NCBI RefSeq assembly: GCF_001399675.1
Contig: NZ_LJCO01000064.1
Coordinates: forward strand, 1-64,000
Reading direction: 5' to 3'
DNA from: Paenalicyclobacillus ferrooxydans
GTDB lineage: Bacteria > Bacillota > Bacilli > Alicyclobacillales > Alicyclobacillaceae
DNA: 64,000 nucleotides
Made by a program: the position numbers and the translations under genes. Positions 1 through 7,670 of this stretch are shown here, one piece after another; positions within the stretch are counted from its first letter, which is position 1, and each line of letters opens with the position of its first letter. The notes under the pieces were generated by a model. It searched no databases and was not told where the DNA came from. It saw only the letters and a list, made by a program, of their open reading frames with translations.

Positions 1-72
1 ACGACCGTTAAGACCTCCAGCGCCGATAATACTTGGAGCGCGAGTTCCTGGGAAGGTAGGACGTTGCCAGGC
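1..72 (+). rRNA. rrf: 5S ribosomal RNA, 3' part only
   Basis: The window opens inside a 5S rRNA. The sequence up to about position 72 ends in GGTAGGACGTTGCCAGGC, the usual 3' end of Bacillota 5S genes, preceded by the conserved CCGATAATACTTGG loop E/helix IV region. The 5' portion lies outside the window. It is followed at once by a terminator, so this is the distal end of an rRNA operon read on the + strand. The exact 3' end is placed by analogy and may be off by 1-3 nt. Confidence 0.92.
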
Positions 73-87
73 AAGTGAGTAACACAG

Positions 88-117
88 AGGGCTCAGCAGA
101 GATGCTGGGCTCTTTTT
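88..117 (+). terminator. Rho-independent terminator of the rRNA operon
   Basis: An 11-bp stem (88-98 with 103-113, including G-U pairs) closes a GAGA loop and runs into a T tract (113-117). It sits 15 nt after the 5S rRNA end. Confidence 0.85.
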
Positions 118-327
118 GTGTTGTGTCTTGATTGATTCGCGCGCGAAGGCGCGCACCTTCTATTCTTTTGTTCGATACTTTGAAAAGAGGATGTGGAAGG
201 CAGGCCTGTGGCCTGCCCGACGCACGCGCGGGCTAAATGGCGATACAGCGGGTTCCCTAGGCTAGGCAGATAAGCGAAAGAATGTTCGTTGATGGCTGAA
301 TCCAGGCGGATACGGACGAAACAACGA

Positions 328-397
328 ACAGGACTTCCCTTGTAGGGGTTCGCAGCCCTCAAAAGTAGGTGAACGGAGGCAACAAGGGAAATCATGT
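328..397 (+). other. Nested stem-loop, repeat copy 1
   Basis: The outer arms 328-343 and 382-397 pair in 14 of 16 positions. Inside, an AGGG/CCCT hairpin and a GTTC/GAAC helix can form. This is the same architecture as in the other two copies. Confidence 0.55.
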
Positions 398-837
398 GCG
401 CTAAATGCCAGCCACCATGTGCAAAGGGAGCCAGAGAGGAAGATTTGTTCGTTCCCATTAAGGCGATGCGGCACTTTTGTTCGTTATGGACCATACAGAG
501 GAAGATTCGTTTGTACCGCCGGGCCGGAGACCTCGCTCGGTACGTCCTGTCCTGATTGATTCGCGCGCGAAGGCGCGCACCTTCTACGCTTTGTCTCTTG
601 CATTTTGCTTTGAATTTGAAAGCTGGGAGACCATCGAGAATAGTAATACAAAGGACAACAGTGAATGAGAGGCACAAGCATAAAAGCAGAAGCAAAAGAG
701 GATGTGGAAGGCAGGCCTGAGGCCTGCCCGCTGCACGTGTAAGGTAAGTGGCGTTGCAGGGGGGCCTTAGGCTAGGCAGATAAGGGAAAGAATGTTCGTT
801 GATGGCTGATTTTAGGCACGTACGGACGAAACAACGA

Positions 838-907
838 ACAGGACTTCCCTTGTAGGGGTTCGCAGCCCTCAAAAGTAGGTGAACGGAGGCAACAAGGGAA
901 GTCCTGT
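838..907 (+). other. Nested stem-loop, repeat copy 2 (perfect 16-bp outer stem)
   Basis: The arms 838-853 and 892-907 are exact reverse complements over 16 bp and enclose 38 nt with inner pairing. This is the best preserved of the three copies. Confidence 0.65.
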
Positions 908-1369
908 GCGCTAGAATGTCAGCCACCATGTGAAAACGGAGCAAGAGAGGAAGATTTGTTCGTTCTCATCTGCGTGATGCGGCACTTTTGTCCGTTATAT
1001 GGCAGACAGAGGAAGATTCGTTTGTACCGCCGTGCCGTGCCGGGCCGGGCCAGAGACCTCGCTCGGTGCGTCCTGTCCTGATTGATTCGCGCGCGAAGGC
1101 GCGCACCTTCTACGCTTTGTCTTTGCATTATGCTTTGACTTTGACAGCTGTGAGTGTGAGGTCATCGAGAATAGTAAGACAAAGGACAACAGCGAATGAG
1201 AGGCAGGAGTATAACATCAGAAGCAAAACCGGATGTGGAAGGCAGGCCTGTGGCCTGCCCGTTGCAACCGGAAGTTAAGTGGCGTTGCAGGGGGTTCCTT
1301 AGGATGGGGAGATAAGGGAAAGAATGTTCGTTGACGGCTGATTCCGGGTAAGTACGGACGGAACAACGA

Positions 1370-1439
1370 ACAGAATGTCCCTTGTAGGGGTTCGCAGCCC
1401 TCGAAAGCCGGCGAACCGAGGCAACAAGGGAAGTCCTGT
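1370..1439 (+). other. Nested stem-loop, repeat copy 3
   Basis: The outer arms 1370-1385 and 1424-1439 pair with two mismatches and one G-U. The inner helix GGTTCGC/GCGAACC is a perfect 7 bp here, whereas copies 1 and 2 have a G-U and one mismatch, so the inner stem tolerates change while staying paired. Confidence 0.55.
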
Positions 1440-1558
1440 ACGCTAAAATGTGAGCCGCTATGTGAAAACGGAGCAAGAGAGGAAGATTTGTTCCTTCCCA
1501 TTCAGGCGATGCGGCAACTTTGTTCGTTATCACCGCAGCAGAAGAAATTCTGTCCGCT

Positions 1559-1810
1559 AGGTTCACGCTGTGTACCAGGTTCACGCTGTGCACCAGGTTC
1601 ACGCTGTGCGCCAGGTTCACGCTCTGCGCCAGGTTCACGCTCTGCACCAGGTTCACGCTGTCCGCCAGGTTCACGCTGTGCACCAGGTTCACGCTGTGCA
1701 CCAGGTTCACGCTGTGCACCAGGTTCACGCTCTGCACCAGGTTCACGCTGTCCGCGAGGTTCACGCTGTGCACCAGGTTCACGCCATGCGCCAGGTTCGT
1801 GCGGTGCAGG
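1559..1810. repeat. Tandem array of 14 x 18 bp units
   Basis: The unit is AGGTTCACGCTGTGCACC. It is repeated in exact 18-bp register 14 times, with substitutions concentrated at the last eight bases (CTGTGC, CTCTGC, CTGTCC, then ACC/GCC). Because 18 is a multiple of three and the unit has no stop codon in most frames, long spurious open frames run through it on both strands. It starts just after the third copy of the upstream element and ends 88 bp beyond the stop codon of the CoA-transferase gene. It is probably a variable-number tandem repeat. No protein-coding evidence was seen. Confidence 0.9.
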
Positions 1811-1898
1811 ATAATTACCGCCCCTTATGGAGGGCACGGCCTCCCAGACCAGTCCTCTCCCGTACACGCATCTTAAACAGAAGTAAGCTGGGAACTGA

Positions 1899-3455
1899 TT
1901 ACACCGGAAGCGATACCGGCGTGTGGTGGAGATGTGCAAGCAGATCGTCTTTCCAGATGAGGACATTCCGCATATCGCCTGTCTCCTCGAAGCACTCGTG
2001 CCAACTGAACGCTTCCTGAAGCAGGTGTGGTGTATTTCCGCCTTTTGCGGTTGCGCGTTCAAAGTAGTCTCGGAGTGTATCCTGGTAATCAGGGTGGACG
2101 AGTTTTTCGATGATAACCTCTGCTCGCTCGCGAGCCGATAGGCCGCGTAAGTCGGCCAGTCCCCGCTCGGTGACGATGACATCGACATCGTGTTCAGTGT
2201 GATCAACGTGAGACACAAAGGGAACGATACTCGAAATAGCACCGCCTTTGGCAATGGACTTGGTTACGAAGATGGCGATGCCTGCATTACGGGCAAAGTC
2301 ACCGGATCCGCCAATGCCGTTCATCATATGGGTGCCTCGGATGTGAGTCGAGTTCACATTGCCGTACATGTCGACCTCTAGTGCTGCGTTGATGGCGATG
2401 ACACCGAGCCGACGGACGATTTCAGGGTGATTGGATATCTCTTGCGGCCGCAAAATGACCTTACTCCGGTACTTTTCAATATCAGGAATGATTTTGTGCA
2501 TCATTGTCTCGGACAAGGTAAATGAGCAACTTGAGGCGAACGCTACTTTACCAGCCTCAAAGAGCTCAAATACGGCATCCTGCATGACTTCGGTGTAGAT
2601 TTCAAGGTTCTCAAACGAAGAAGTCTTAAGTCCGCTTAATACCGCATTGGCTACCGATCCGACGCCGCTTTGCAGTGGAGCCAGGTTCTTCGGGAGTCGA
2701 CCCTCTCGTACTTCATTCTCCAAAAACTCGAGAATATAATTGGCCATGGTCTGTGTTTCCATATCCGGTTGAACAATTGTTGATGGCGAGTCCCATTCGT
2801 CGGTGATGACAATCGCCGCAATCTTGTCAGGATCGCAGGGAATAGAGGCCCTTCCGATCCGGTCCTGGACTGAGACAAGTGGAATGGGTTGCCGATGCGG
2901 TCGCTTTTCTGGCAGATAGATGTCATGAATGCCTTCAAATTCGGCAGGGATAGCCATATTGAGTTCCACAATGACTTTTTTCGCTTGTTCAACGAACACC
3001 GGAGAGTTTCCAACACTGGTCGTCGGTACAATCCCGCCGTCTTCCGTGATGGCGACCGCTTCGATAATTGCAAGATCCATCTCGCCAAGAAGGCCGCTGC
3101 GAGCCCACTCAGCTGTGTGACTGAGGTGTTGATCGATGTATGCAACCTCACCGCGGTTGATTTGACTTCGCAGCGCAGCATCGCTCTGATATGGAAGGCG
3201 GCGCAGCGTCACATTCTGCCCAGCGAGGAGAGTGTCTGTGTCAGCAAGCGATGCTCCGGAATACAGATTGATTTTCATTGGCTCTGTTGTTTGCTCCAAC
3301 CGTCTGACTAGTGCACGTGGGACCGCTTTCGCATCTCCAGACCGGGTAAACCCGCTGACGCCCACTGTCATGCCGTCCTGAATCATGTTTTGCGCCTCAT
3401 CGGCGCTGATAATTCGAGAGCGCAAGTCGGGCCGTCGGATCCGCTCCTCATACAT
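1899..3455 (-). CDS. Acetyl-CoA hydrolase / succinate:acetate CoA-transferase family protein
   Basis: A protein of about 518 residues in the Ach1/Cat1/AarC family, cytosolic enzymes that move CoA between acetyl-CoA or succinyl-CoA and carboxylic acids. The N-terminal half carries the GxTVGVSGF-type substrate region. The C-terminal half has YTEVMQDAVFELFEAGK, whose glutamate matches the position of the catalytic Glu that forms the glutamyl-CoA thioester, and the family stretch GIGGSGDFARNAG. I prefer the ATG at 3455 because a GGAG lies 9 nt upstream. In-frame ATGs at 3461 and 3464 and a longer frame to 3584 lack good sites. It is monocistronic and diverges from a LytTR regulator. Downstream it points into the 18-bp array. 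Hydrolase versus transferase activity cannot be settled from sequence. Confidence 0.9.
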   Translation of the reverse strand: MYEERIRRPDLRSRIISADEAQNMIQDGMTVGVSGFTRSGDAKAVPRALVRRLEQTTEPMKINLYSGASLADTDTLLAGQNVTLRRLPYQSDAALRSQINRGEVAYIDQHLSHTAEWARSGLLGEMDLAIIEAVAITEDGGIVPTTSVGNSPVFVEQAKKVIVELNMAIPAEFEGIHDIYLPEKRPHRQPIPLVSVQDRIGRASIPCDPDKIAAIVITDEWDSPSTIVQPDMETQTMANYILEFLENEVREGRLPKNLAPLQSGVGSVANAVLSGLKTSSFENLEIYTEVMQDAVFELFEAGKVAFASSCSFTLSETMMHKIIPDIEKYRSKVILRPQEISNHPEIVRRLGVIAINAALEVDMYGNVNSTHIRGTHMMNGIGGSGDFARNAGIAIFVTKSIAKGGAISSIVPFVSHVDHTEHDVDVIVTERGLADLRGLSARERAEVIIEKLVHPDYQDTLRDYFERATAKGGNTPHLLQEAFSWHECFEETGDMRNVLIWKDDLLAHLHHTPVSLPV

Positions 3456-3776
3456 GTTCATCATCTCCAAGTAACCGTTTACATTTCGTCTATTCTGAAA
3501 TATACAAACCAGCTTTTGATTTGTCTGGTGTTCTTGACAGACGCTGTTATTTGACGACAAAATCAACATAGAACGGATGAACAAAATGCCTATTTAGGCT
3601 ATAGCTCAGATGAAGTATCTCGCGTAGGTGCTTCCGATCTGGCTGATGCCACTTGCTTAAATATGTCATAGGCTGTATGGACGGATTAAGCCCTGGCTAA
3701 ACCGAACTGGACAACTGATTCATATGGACGCACCTTTGACCAAGTGATAGGTTTTGAACTCTGAGAGGTTTGCAAC

Positions 3777-4580
3777 ATGGAGGGGACCACCTTGGACGAC
3801 AACGCATTGTGGGTACAGATCAGTCAAATACTTCGGGACCTCCTGCCGCCAGAAGCGTCGATTGCCGTGGCTAATGAATATCAATATCTAGACTACCGAC
3901 CAGGCGAATACGATATTCATATTCAACCGGGGTCTACAATACCGCCGCGAAGCATCGCTGCACGTGTTGTCACACAAAAGGCCAGTATTGAGGGCTTTAT
4001 AGACGCATCCTTGTTCGGGGTCCCTTACTTTGGCAGGGGGTACCCTTTTCATTTGGAGAACACAAGGGGGGCAGTGACCGTCATCTATCCACCGAACGCG
4101 GTGCCGATGAGTGAGAGTCAGGCCAATGTGTTTCGCCCTGGAGGTGCGAACTTTGAGACTGTTCGTCAGGGTTTACCCGCCTTTCCGCAACTGAGACAGG
4201 GGTCCCGGCTGGTAAGCCCTCCAGTCCGATTCGACCCTTCGGTTGAGCCATCTTCATACATTACAGGGCAGCAAGGAGAATCCTGGAGACCGATTCCCGT
4301 CAGCGAGATCGCATACTTTGAAAGTAAGGATAAGCGAAACTGGATGTACACCAAAGACGAGGCTTATACTACAATTCATACGCTTCAGTCCTTGGAAGCC
4401 ATGTTACCCATGTCATTTTTACGGATCCATCGGTCGTATATTGTCAACATTGATATGATAGACCACATCAGTCGAGATCTCTCAGTTCCACTGTCCATTA
4501 CGTTGTCTAAACCGACTGGACAGAAGTTGCCAGTGAGCCAATCATACGTGCGATTGGTTCGAAACAGGCTGGGTTTTTAG
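3777..4580 (+). CDS. LytTR-family DNA-binding regulator with an unassigned N-terminal sensor region
   Basis: 267 aa. The last 95 residues form a LytTR DNA-binding domain, with the typical pattern IPVSEIAYFES, a MYTKDE turn, LPMSFLRIHRSYIVN and a terminal KLPVSQSYV. There is no phosphoacceptor receiver domain. The first 165 residues (motif FGVPYFGRGYPFHLEN) match nothing I can name and could sense a ligand. A GAGAGG site lies 8 nt before the ATG. The gene diverges from the acetyl-CoA hydrolase gene with about 320 bp between their starts, so control of that neighbour or autoregulation is plausible but unproven. LytTR proteins usually bind paired direct repeats upstream of their targets; I did not find a convincing pair by eye. 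Confidence 0.85.
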   Translation: MEGTTLDDNALWVQISQILRDLLPPEASIAVANEYQYLDYRPGEYDIHIQPGSTIPPRSIAARVVTQKASIEGFIDASLFGVPYFGRGYPFHLENTRGAVTVIYPPNAVPMSESQANVFRPGGANFETVRQGLPAFPQLRQGSRLVSPPVRFDPSVEPSSYITGQQGESWRPIPVSEIAYFESKDKRNWMYTKDEAYTTIHTLQSLEAMLPMSFLRIHRSYIVNIDMIDHISRDLSVPLSITLSKPTGQKLPVSQSYVRLVRNRLGF

Positions 4581-4600
4581 CCTATACTCTCATCAAAGGA

Positions 4601-4837
4601 ATGATGTCTGTGTCAGAACAAAAGACATTTCAACTTCATATCACGTTGTATCCGATGCCGGATGGAATGTATGTCGCTACGTGTGCTGAGGTTCCGTCCT
4701 GCCAGATTCTGCGTCAGAACAAAGAGCATGCTTATACAGACGCCAGGAAATACGTCATGCAGTTCCTGCGCGAGCGTGAGGCCGAGGGCCGCCCATTTGA
4801 AGTTCCTGAGATTCGTGAGGTAGAGTTTCGAATCTAG
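4601..4837 (+). CDS. HicB-like small domain protein
   Basis: About 75-78 aa. The sequence pattern (HITLYPMPDGMYVATCAEVPSCQI, then a helix containing Y-T-DAR-KYV) resembles the partial RNase-H-like fold of HicB antitoxins. It lacks the C-terminal helix-turn-helix or ribbon-helix-helix of full antitoxins, and no hicA-like gene is adjacent. The AAAGGA abuts the first ATG (4601). ATG 4604 or GTG 4610 would be better spaced (3 and 9 nt), so the start is uncertain within nine bases. It lies 20 nt after the LytTR gene and may be co-transcribed with it. Confidence 0.65.
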   Translation: MMSVSEQKTFQLHITLYPMPDGMYVATCAEVPSCQILRQNKEHAYTDARKYVMQFLREREAEGRPFEVPEIREVEFRI

Positions 4838-4895
4838 AATTCGTATCTGGAGTTTCGAGTCTGGAGTTTCGAATTTGGAGTTTCGGGTCTAGAAT
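4821..4895. repeat. Four imperfect 16-17 bp direct repeats at a gene end
   Basis: Variants of (T/C)TGGAGTTTCGA(A/G)TC recur four times. The first lies in the last codons of the HicB-like gene and the rest follow its stop codon. It is one of several stop-proximal duplications in the window. Confidence 0.75.
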
Positions 4896-4917
4896 TGTGG
4901 TCTGAAGGAGTGACGGG

Positions 4918-5175
4918 GTGATGACACGTCACTATGTTTATGTTGTGGAGTGTGCAGATGGCTCCTTGTACACCGGGTGGACGACGGATGTAGACAAGCG
5001 AATTGCCGCCCATAACACAGGCCGGGGTGCAAAATACACGCGCAGCCGGCGCCCAGTCGCCCTCAAACTCGTCGAAAGCTACGAAGATAAATCACAGGCA
5101 CTGAAGAGAGAGGTCGAGATCAAGCGGATGCAACGCCGCGAAAAGCAGCGTCTCATTGACCAATATGAGCAATAG
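4918..5175 (+). CDS. GIY-YIG nuclease domain protein, YhbQ/YazA family (UPF0213)
   Basis: 85 aa, the standard size for this single-domain family. HYVYVVECADGSLYTGWT gives the YVY...YTG half-motif (GIY-YIG equivalent), followed by the conserved R in DVDKRIAAHN, a GAKYTRSRRPV segment, and a Glu in the KREVEIK helix. Family members are putative structure-specific DNA endonucleases; in B. subtilis the homologue yazA lies near DNA-replication genes. A GTG (4918) and an ATG (4921) are both usable, with AAGGAG 7 or 10 nt upstream. The stand-alone location here gives no further clue to function. Confidence 0.9.
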   Translation: MMTRHYVYVVECADGSLYTGWTTDVDKRIAAHNTGRGAKYTRSRRPVALKLVESYEDKSQALKREVEIKRMQRREKQRLIDQYEQ

Positions 5176-5215
5176 CAGCTGTGCACGAGACTGTCATTCC
5201 TAAGAATGCAGTTGC

Positions 5216-5290
5216 GAACTCATGAGAATTAGATACGACCTAAGACAGAAGTGGAACTCATGAGATTAGACACGACCTCAGAAAGAAGTG
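5216..5290. repeat. Tandem duplication of about 38 bp upstream of the EamA gene
   Basis: Two copies (5216-5253 and 5254-5290) of GAACTCATGAGA(A)TTAGA followed by ACGACCT and AAGTG, about 85% identical. They occupy most of the space between the GIY-YIG stop codon and the transporter start, so they sit in the transporter leader. Confidence 0.8.
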
Positions 5291-5301
5291 GATGAACAGA
5301 C

Positions 5302-6228
5302 ATGAAGAAGTGGTTGCTGTCTACGGGAGTTCTCGTTGTATCTCTGGTTTTGATGTGGGGATTCTCGTGGGCCTTTATCAAAATTGGCCTCATGTACTCG
5401 CCGCCCTTGATTTTTGCTGGGTTACGGACGCTCATCGGCGGCTTAGCGTTGGTGGTTGTCGCCGCCTTCAATGGAACGCGTCCCCAGTTTCGTCAGTATT
5501 GGCACGTTTACGTTATCTCCGCAATATTTAACGCTTTTTTGTTTTTCGGGTTGCAGACGGTTGGGATGGAGTTCTTGCCGTCCGGGTTGCTTTCCGTGCT
5601 TGTGTATCTGCAACCGATCCTTGCAGGTGTCATGGCTTGGATGTTCCTCGGTGAGCAATTGACTGTCCGAAAGGTCATTGGCCTGTGCGCTGGATTTCTC
5701 GGTGTGGCGGCAGTCAGCCTCGGGAGCATCGCAGGGCACACGTCTCCAATCGGCGTGATCCTTGCGATTTGCGGTGGATTTGCTTGGGCGATTGGAACGG
5801 TCTACTCAAAACGCGTTCAAGGCAGGGTCAACATGACATGGCTGGTTGCGTTGCAGTTTGTCTTGGGTGGTGTGGGTCTGCTTGCAAGTAGTGCTTTCAG
5901 TGAATCGTTCTCAGCGATCCATTGGACGATCCCGCTTCTCATCAGCCTGATTTACTCGTGCTTCATCGGAGTTTCCCTGTCCTGGATTGTATGGTTTACC
6001 TTAGTGCATCGCGGTGAGGTGAGCCGGGTTACGTCGTATGTGTTTTTCGTCCCCATTTTGTCTGTGTTCATCGGAATTGTCTTTCTCCATGAACGATTTA
6101 CGCTGTATTTACTAGTCGGGCTTGTTTTTGTCGCGTTAGGAATCTATCTTGTCAACGCAAAAGCAAAATCTAAACTGTCCTTTGCTGATGCGAGGGCATC
6201 GGATGCTCCGCTGCAAGACGGGCGATAA
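5302..6228 (+). CDS. EamA-family (DMT superfamily) transporter
   Basis: 308 aa with ten predicted hydrophobic segments arranged as two EamA halves (about residues 8-140 and 150-295). The first half begins LMWGFSWAFIKIGL and each half ends in a LGxxLVxxG-type helix (GVAAVSLGS, ALGIYLVNAK). Proteins of this family export metabolites or amino acids at the inner membrane; the substrate is not predictable. The ribosome site before the ATG is weak (AGAAGTGG). The C-terminus is short and hydrophilic. A convergent hairpin terminator follows. A second EamA gene occurs at 40.9 kb, but the two are not close copies. Confidence 0.9.
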   Translation: MKKWLLSTGVLVVSLVLMWGFSWAFIKIGLMYSPPLIFAGLRTLIGGLALVVVAAFNGTRPQFRQYWHVYVISAIFNAFLFFGLQTVGMEFLPSGLLSVLVYLQPILAGVMAWMFLGEQLTVRKVIGLCAGFLGVAAVSLGSIAGHTSPIGVILAICGGFAWAIGTVYSKRVQGRVNMTWLVALQFVLGGVGLLASSAFSESFSAIHWTIPLLISLIYSCFIGVSLSWIVWFTLVHRGEVSRVTSYVFFVPILSVFIGIVFLHERFTLYLLVGLVFVALGIYLVNAKAKSKLSFADARASDAPLQDGR

Positions 6229-6252
6229 ACGTATACTGGTCGTAACAGCCTG

Positions 6253-6292
6253 GGGACTCCTTCCACCCGCGTATGCGGGGAGAGGGAGTCCC
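6253..6292. terminator. Hairpin between convergent genes
   Basis: The outer stem GGGACTCC/GGAGTCCC (6253-6260 with 6285-6292) encloses an inner CCCGC-GTAT-GCGGG hairpin (6266-6279). It lies exactly between the convergent EamA and hypothetical genes and could stop both transcripts. T tracts are poor. Confidence 0.6.
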
Positions 6293-6293
6293 T

Positions 6294-6767
6294 TCAGTGT
6301 TTCGCCAGTGCAACACCCGTTTCCCAGACGTCTCGTGGTAACGCGGCTCTAAGACCAAGCGCGGTATGCTTGAGTTCTATTTTGCGCCGGCTGTGCCACT
6401 TGAGTGCTGCATTTAACATCGGTCGGTTCACTGCCGGATCGTCATCGAGATCGACGAGGGCATGTTCTGCTTCTTTATCGTGGGCTTTGGCTTCAACCAA
6501 ACAGCCTACCGTTAACGAAAAGAGCTCACTGGTATCGGCATCGGCTCCCCACAACAGACGACGCAGATGACCCCCTGCAGTGCTCCTGTAATAGGTTGTC
6601 GCCCGATTCGCCTGTTCAAGTACCGACCATGCGCCTCGGTCGCGCAAGTTCGGGTCGTTCTGCATCTCTGCTACAATGGAGCAGAAGACTTGTTCCGCGA
6701 GAATGCTCATGTCGAGATAGCGAATCACGTTCGCAGCAATGGCATAGTGTTCAGACCCATAAAACAC
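6294..6767 (-). CDS. Hypothetical protein, mostly helical
   Basis: 157 aa, with no domain I recognise. It is soluble and rich in helix-forming residues, with conserved-looking acidic/His positions (SEHYAIA, EAKAHDKEAEHAL, KWHSRRKIELKH) that could form a helical bundle. The GTG start is well supported by GGGAGGGGGG six nucleotides upstream, which makes it a genuine gene. It diverges from the MBL-fold hydrolase gene over a 144-bp gap. The codon pattern resembles the neighbours. A ferritin-like or spore-associated bundle is a guess only. Confidence 0.7.
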   Translation of the reverse strand: MFYGSEHYAIAANVIRYLDMSILAEQVFCSIVAEMQNDPNLRDRGAWSVLEQANRATTYYRSTAGGHLRRLLWGADADTSELFSLTVGCLVEAKAHDKEAEHALVDLDDDPAVNRPMLNAALKWHSRRKIELKHTALGLRAALPRDVWETGVALAKH

Positions 6768-6911
6768 ATATTTCCCCCCTCCCGGATACTGCGCTGACGC
6801 AACATGCTGTATTCATATGGGCATTCGCCTCAAGTTGTGATGGGTTGCCGGAAGATCTCCTTTGCAACGGATTGGACGCGGATTTGAAATCGATGAAAGA
6901 GGTGATGCAGA

Positions 6912-7670
6912 GTGATGAATGTTCATGTGCTCGGCTGTTGGGGTGCGTACCCTGAAGCTGGCCAGGCGACGACGGGATTGCTGGTTGAGACCGACAAACA
7001 CAAAATTTTAGTTGACGTTGGATCCGGTGTACTCGCGCAGCTGCTTGATGTATGTGCCATTCCTGAACTGACCGCACTCATCGTTACACATCACCACCAT
7101 GACCACACAGCGGATTTCGGTGTCTTGACTTACGCACTTTTGCTGGCGAGGCTGATGGGCAAGCGTAAAAGACCTTTGCCGATGTACATGTTAAAGGGGT
7201 CCGAAGAAAGAATGAGGGACCTTTCGAAGGAACCGCTGGCAGACGTACATATCGTGAATGCCACATCGGAGATCCAGATCGACGGCGTCCGAGTGACCTT
7301 TGCGCCAACGATTCACCCGGTGCCCTGTCTCGCGGTTCGGATTGAATACAGTGGAGAGGTGTTTGTCTTCTCCGCAGACACAGCGTATTCAGAACCCGTG
7401 ATTGCCCTAGCCAAGAATGCTGACCTGTTTTTGTGCGAATCAAGTATGTACAAGGGTCAGGAGAAAGAAGCTAAAGGCCCAGGACACGTCACAGCACCCC
7501 AGGCAGGTCAAATGGCGGGTCTAGCGGATGTCAAACAGCTCGTTTTAACGCACTTGCCGCACTATGGGAACCATCAAGATCTCATTACACAGGCGATGGA
7601 GACGTACCATGGGCCGGTAACCTTGGCACAGCACCGTATGATTCTTCAGGTTGGAGGTCAACAGATTTGA
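6912..7670 (+). CDS. MBL-fold metallo-hydrolase, RNase Z-like (YhfI type)
   Basis: 252 aa. The zinc-binding signature THHHHDHTADF (HxHxDH class), a later HPVPC histidine, FSADTAY with the metal-bridging Asp, and a C-terminal THLPHY histidine complete a dinuclear metal site of the RNase Z/YhfI branch. The protein is cytosolic; the substrate is unknown (phosphodiester or related). Start GTG 6912 or ATG 6915, with GAGGTG about 7-10 nt upstream. The gene overlaps the next one (fetA-like) by 4 bp, so the hydrolase and the exporter are translationally coupled and probably act together, which is unusual for fetAB loci. Confidence 0.88.
   Translation: MMNVHVLGCWGAYPEAGQATTGLLVETDKHKILVDVGSGVLAQLLDVCAIPELTALIVTHHHHDHTADFGVLTYALLLARLMGKRKRPLPMYMLKGSEERMRDLSKEPLADVHIVNATSEIQIDGVRVTFAPTIHPVPCLAVRIEYSGEVFVFSADTAYSEPVIALAKNADLFLCESSMYKGQEKEAKGPGHVTAPQAGQMAGLADVKQLVLTHLPHYGNHQDLITQAMETYHGPVTLAQHRMILQVGGQQI

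Larger units (their letters stand above)
127..1556. repeat. Three tandem copies of a non-coding structured element (about 424, 526 and 480 bp)
   Basis: The same ordered set of landmarks occurs three times. First comes a GCGCGC-GAAG-GCGCGC hairpin (139-154, 563-578, 1089-1104). Next is a perfect GGCAGGCC/GGCCTGCC hairpin (199-217, 710-728, 1241-1259). Then come GTTCGTT-rich stretches, a 70-nt nested stem-loop (328-397, 838-907, 1370-1439), and AGGAAGATT(T/C)GTT boxes. Copy 1 lacks about 86 bp between its first two hairpins. Open frames cross the block on both strands, but they carry no ribosome sites and simply repeat with the DNA, so I regard it as non-coding. The block lies between an rRNA operon and a convergent metabolic gene. 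Its function is unknown: it could be a multicopy structured RNA, or a recombination-amplified spacer specific to rRNA-flanking regions. Confidence 0.85.

Noticed and set aside
93-1782. Long open frames on both strands (up to 283 codons) across the triplicated element and 18-bp array
   Set aside because: They repeat with the DNA units, lack ribosome sites, have low-complexity or unlikely composition and lie over hairpins. They are a by-product of the tandem repeats.
1502-2254. 250-codon minus-strand frame running through the 18-bp array and into the CoA-transferase gene
   Set aside because: It overlaps the well-supported CoA-transferase gene in another phase, and its REPGAQ repeats come only from the array.
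4601-4837. HicAB toxin-antitoxin pair
   Set aside because: Only a HicB-like half is visible; neither neighbour resembles a HicA toxin and the DNA-binding part is missing.
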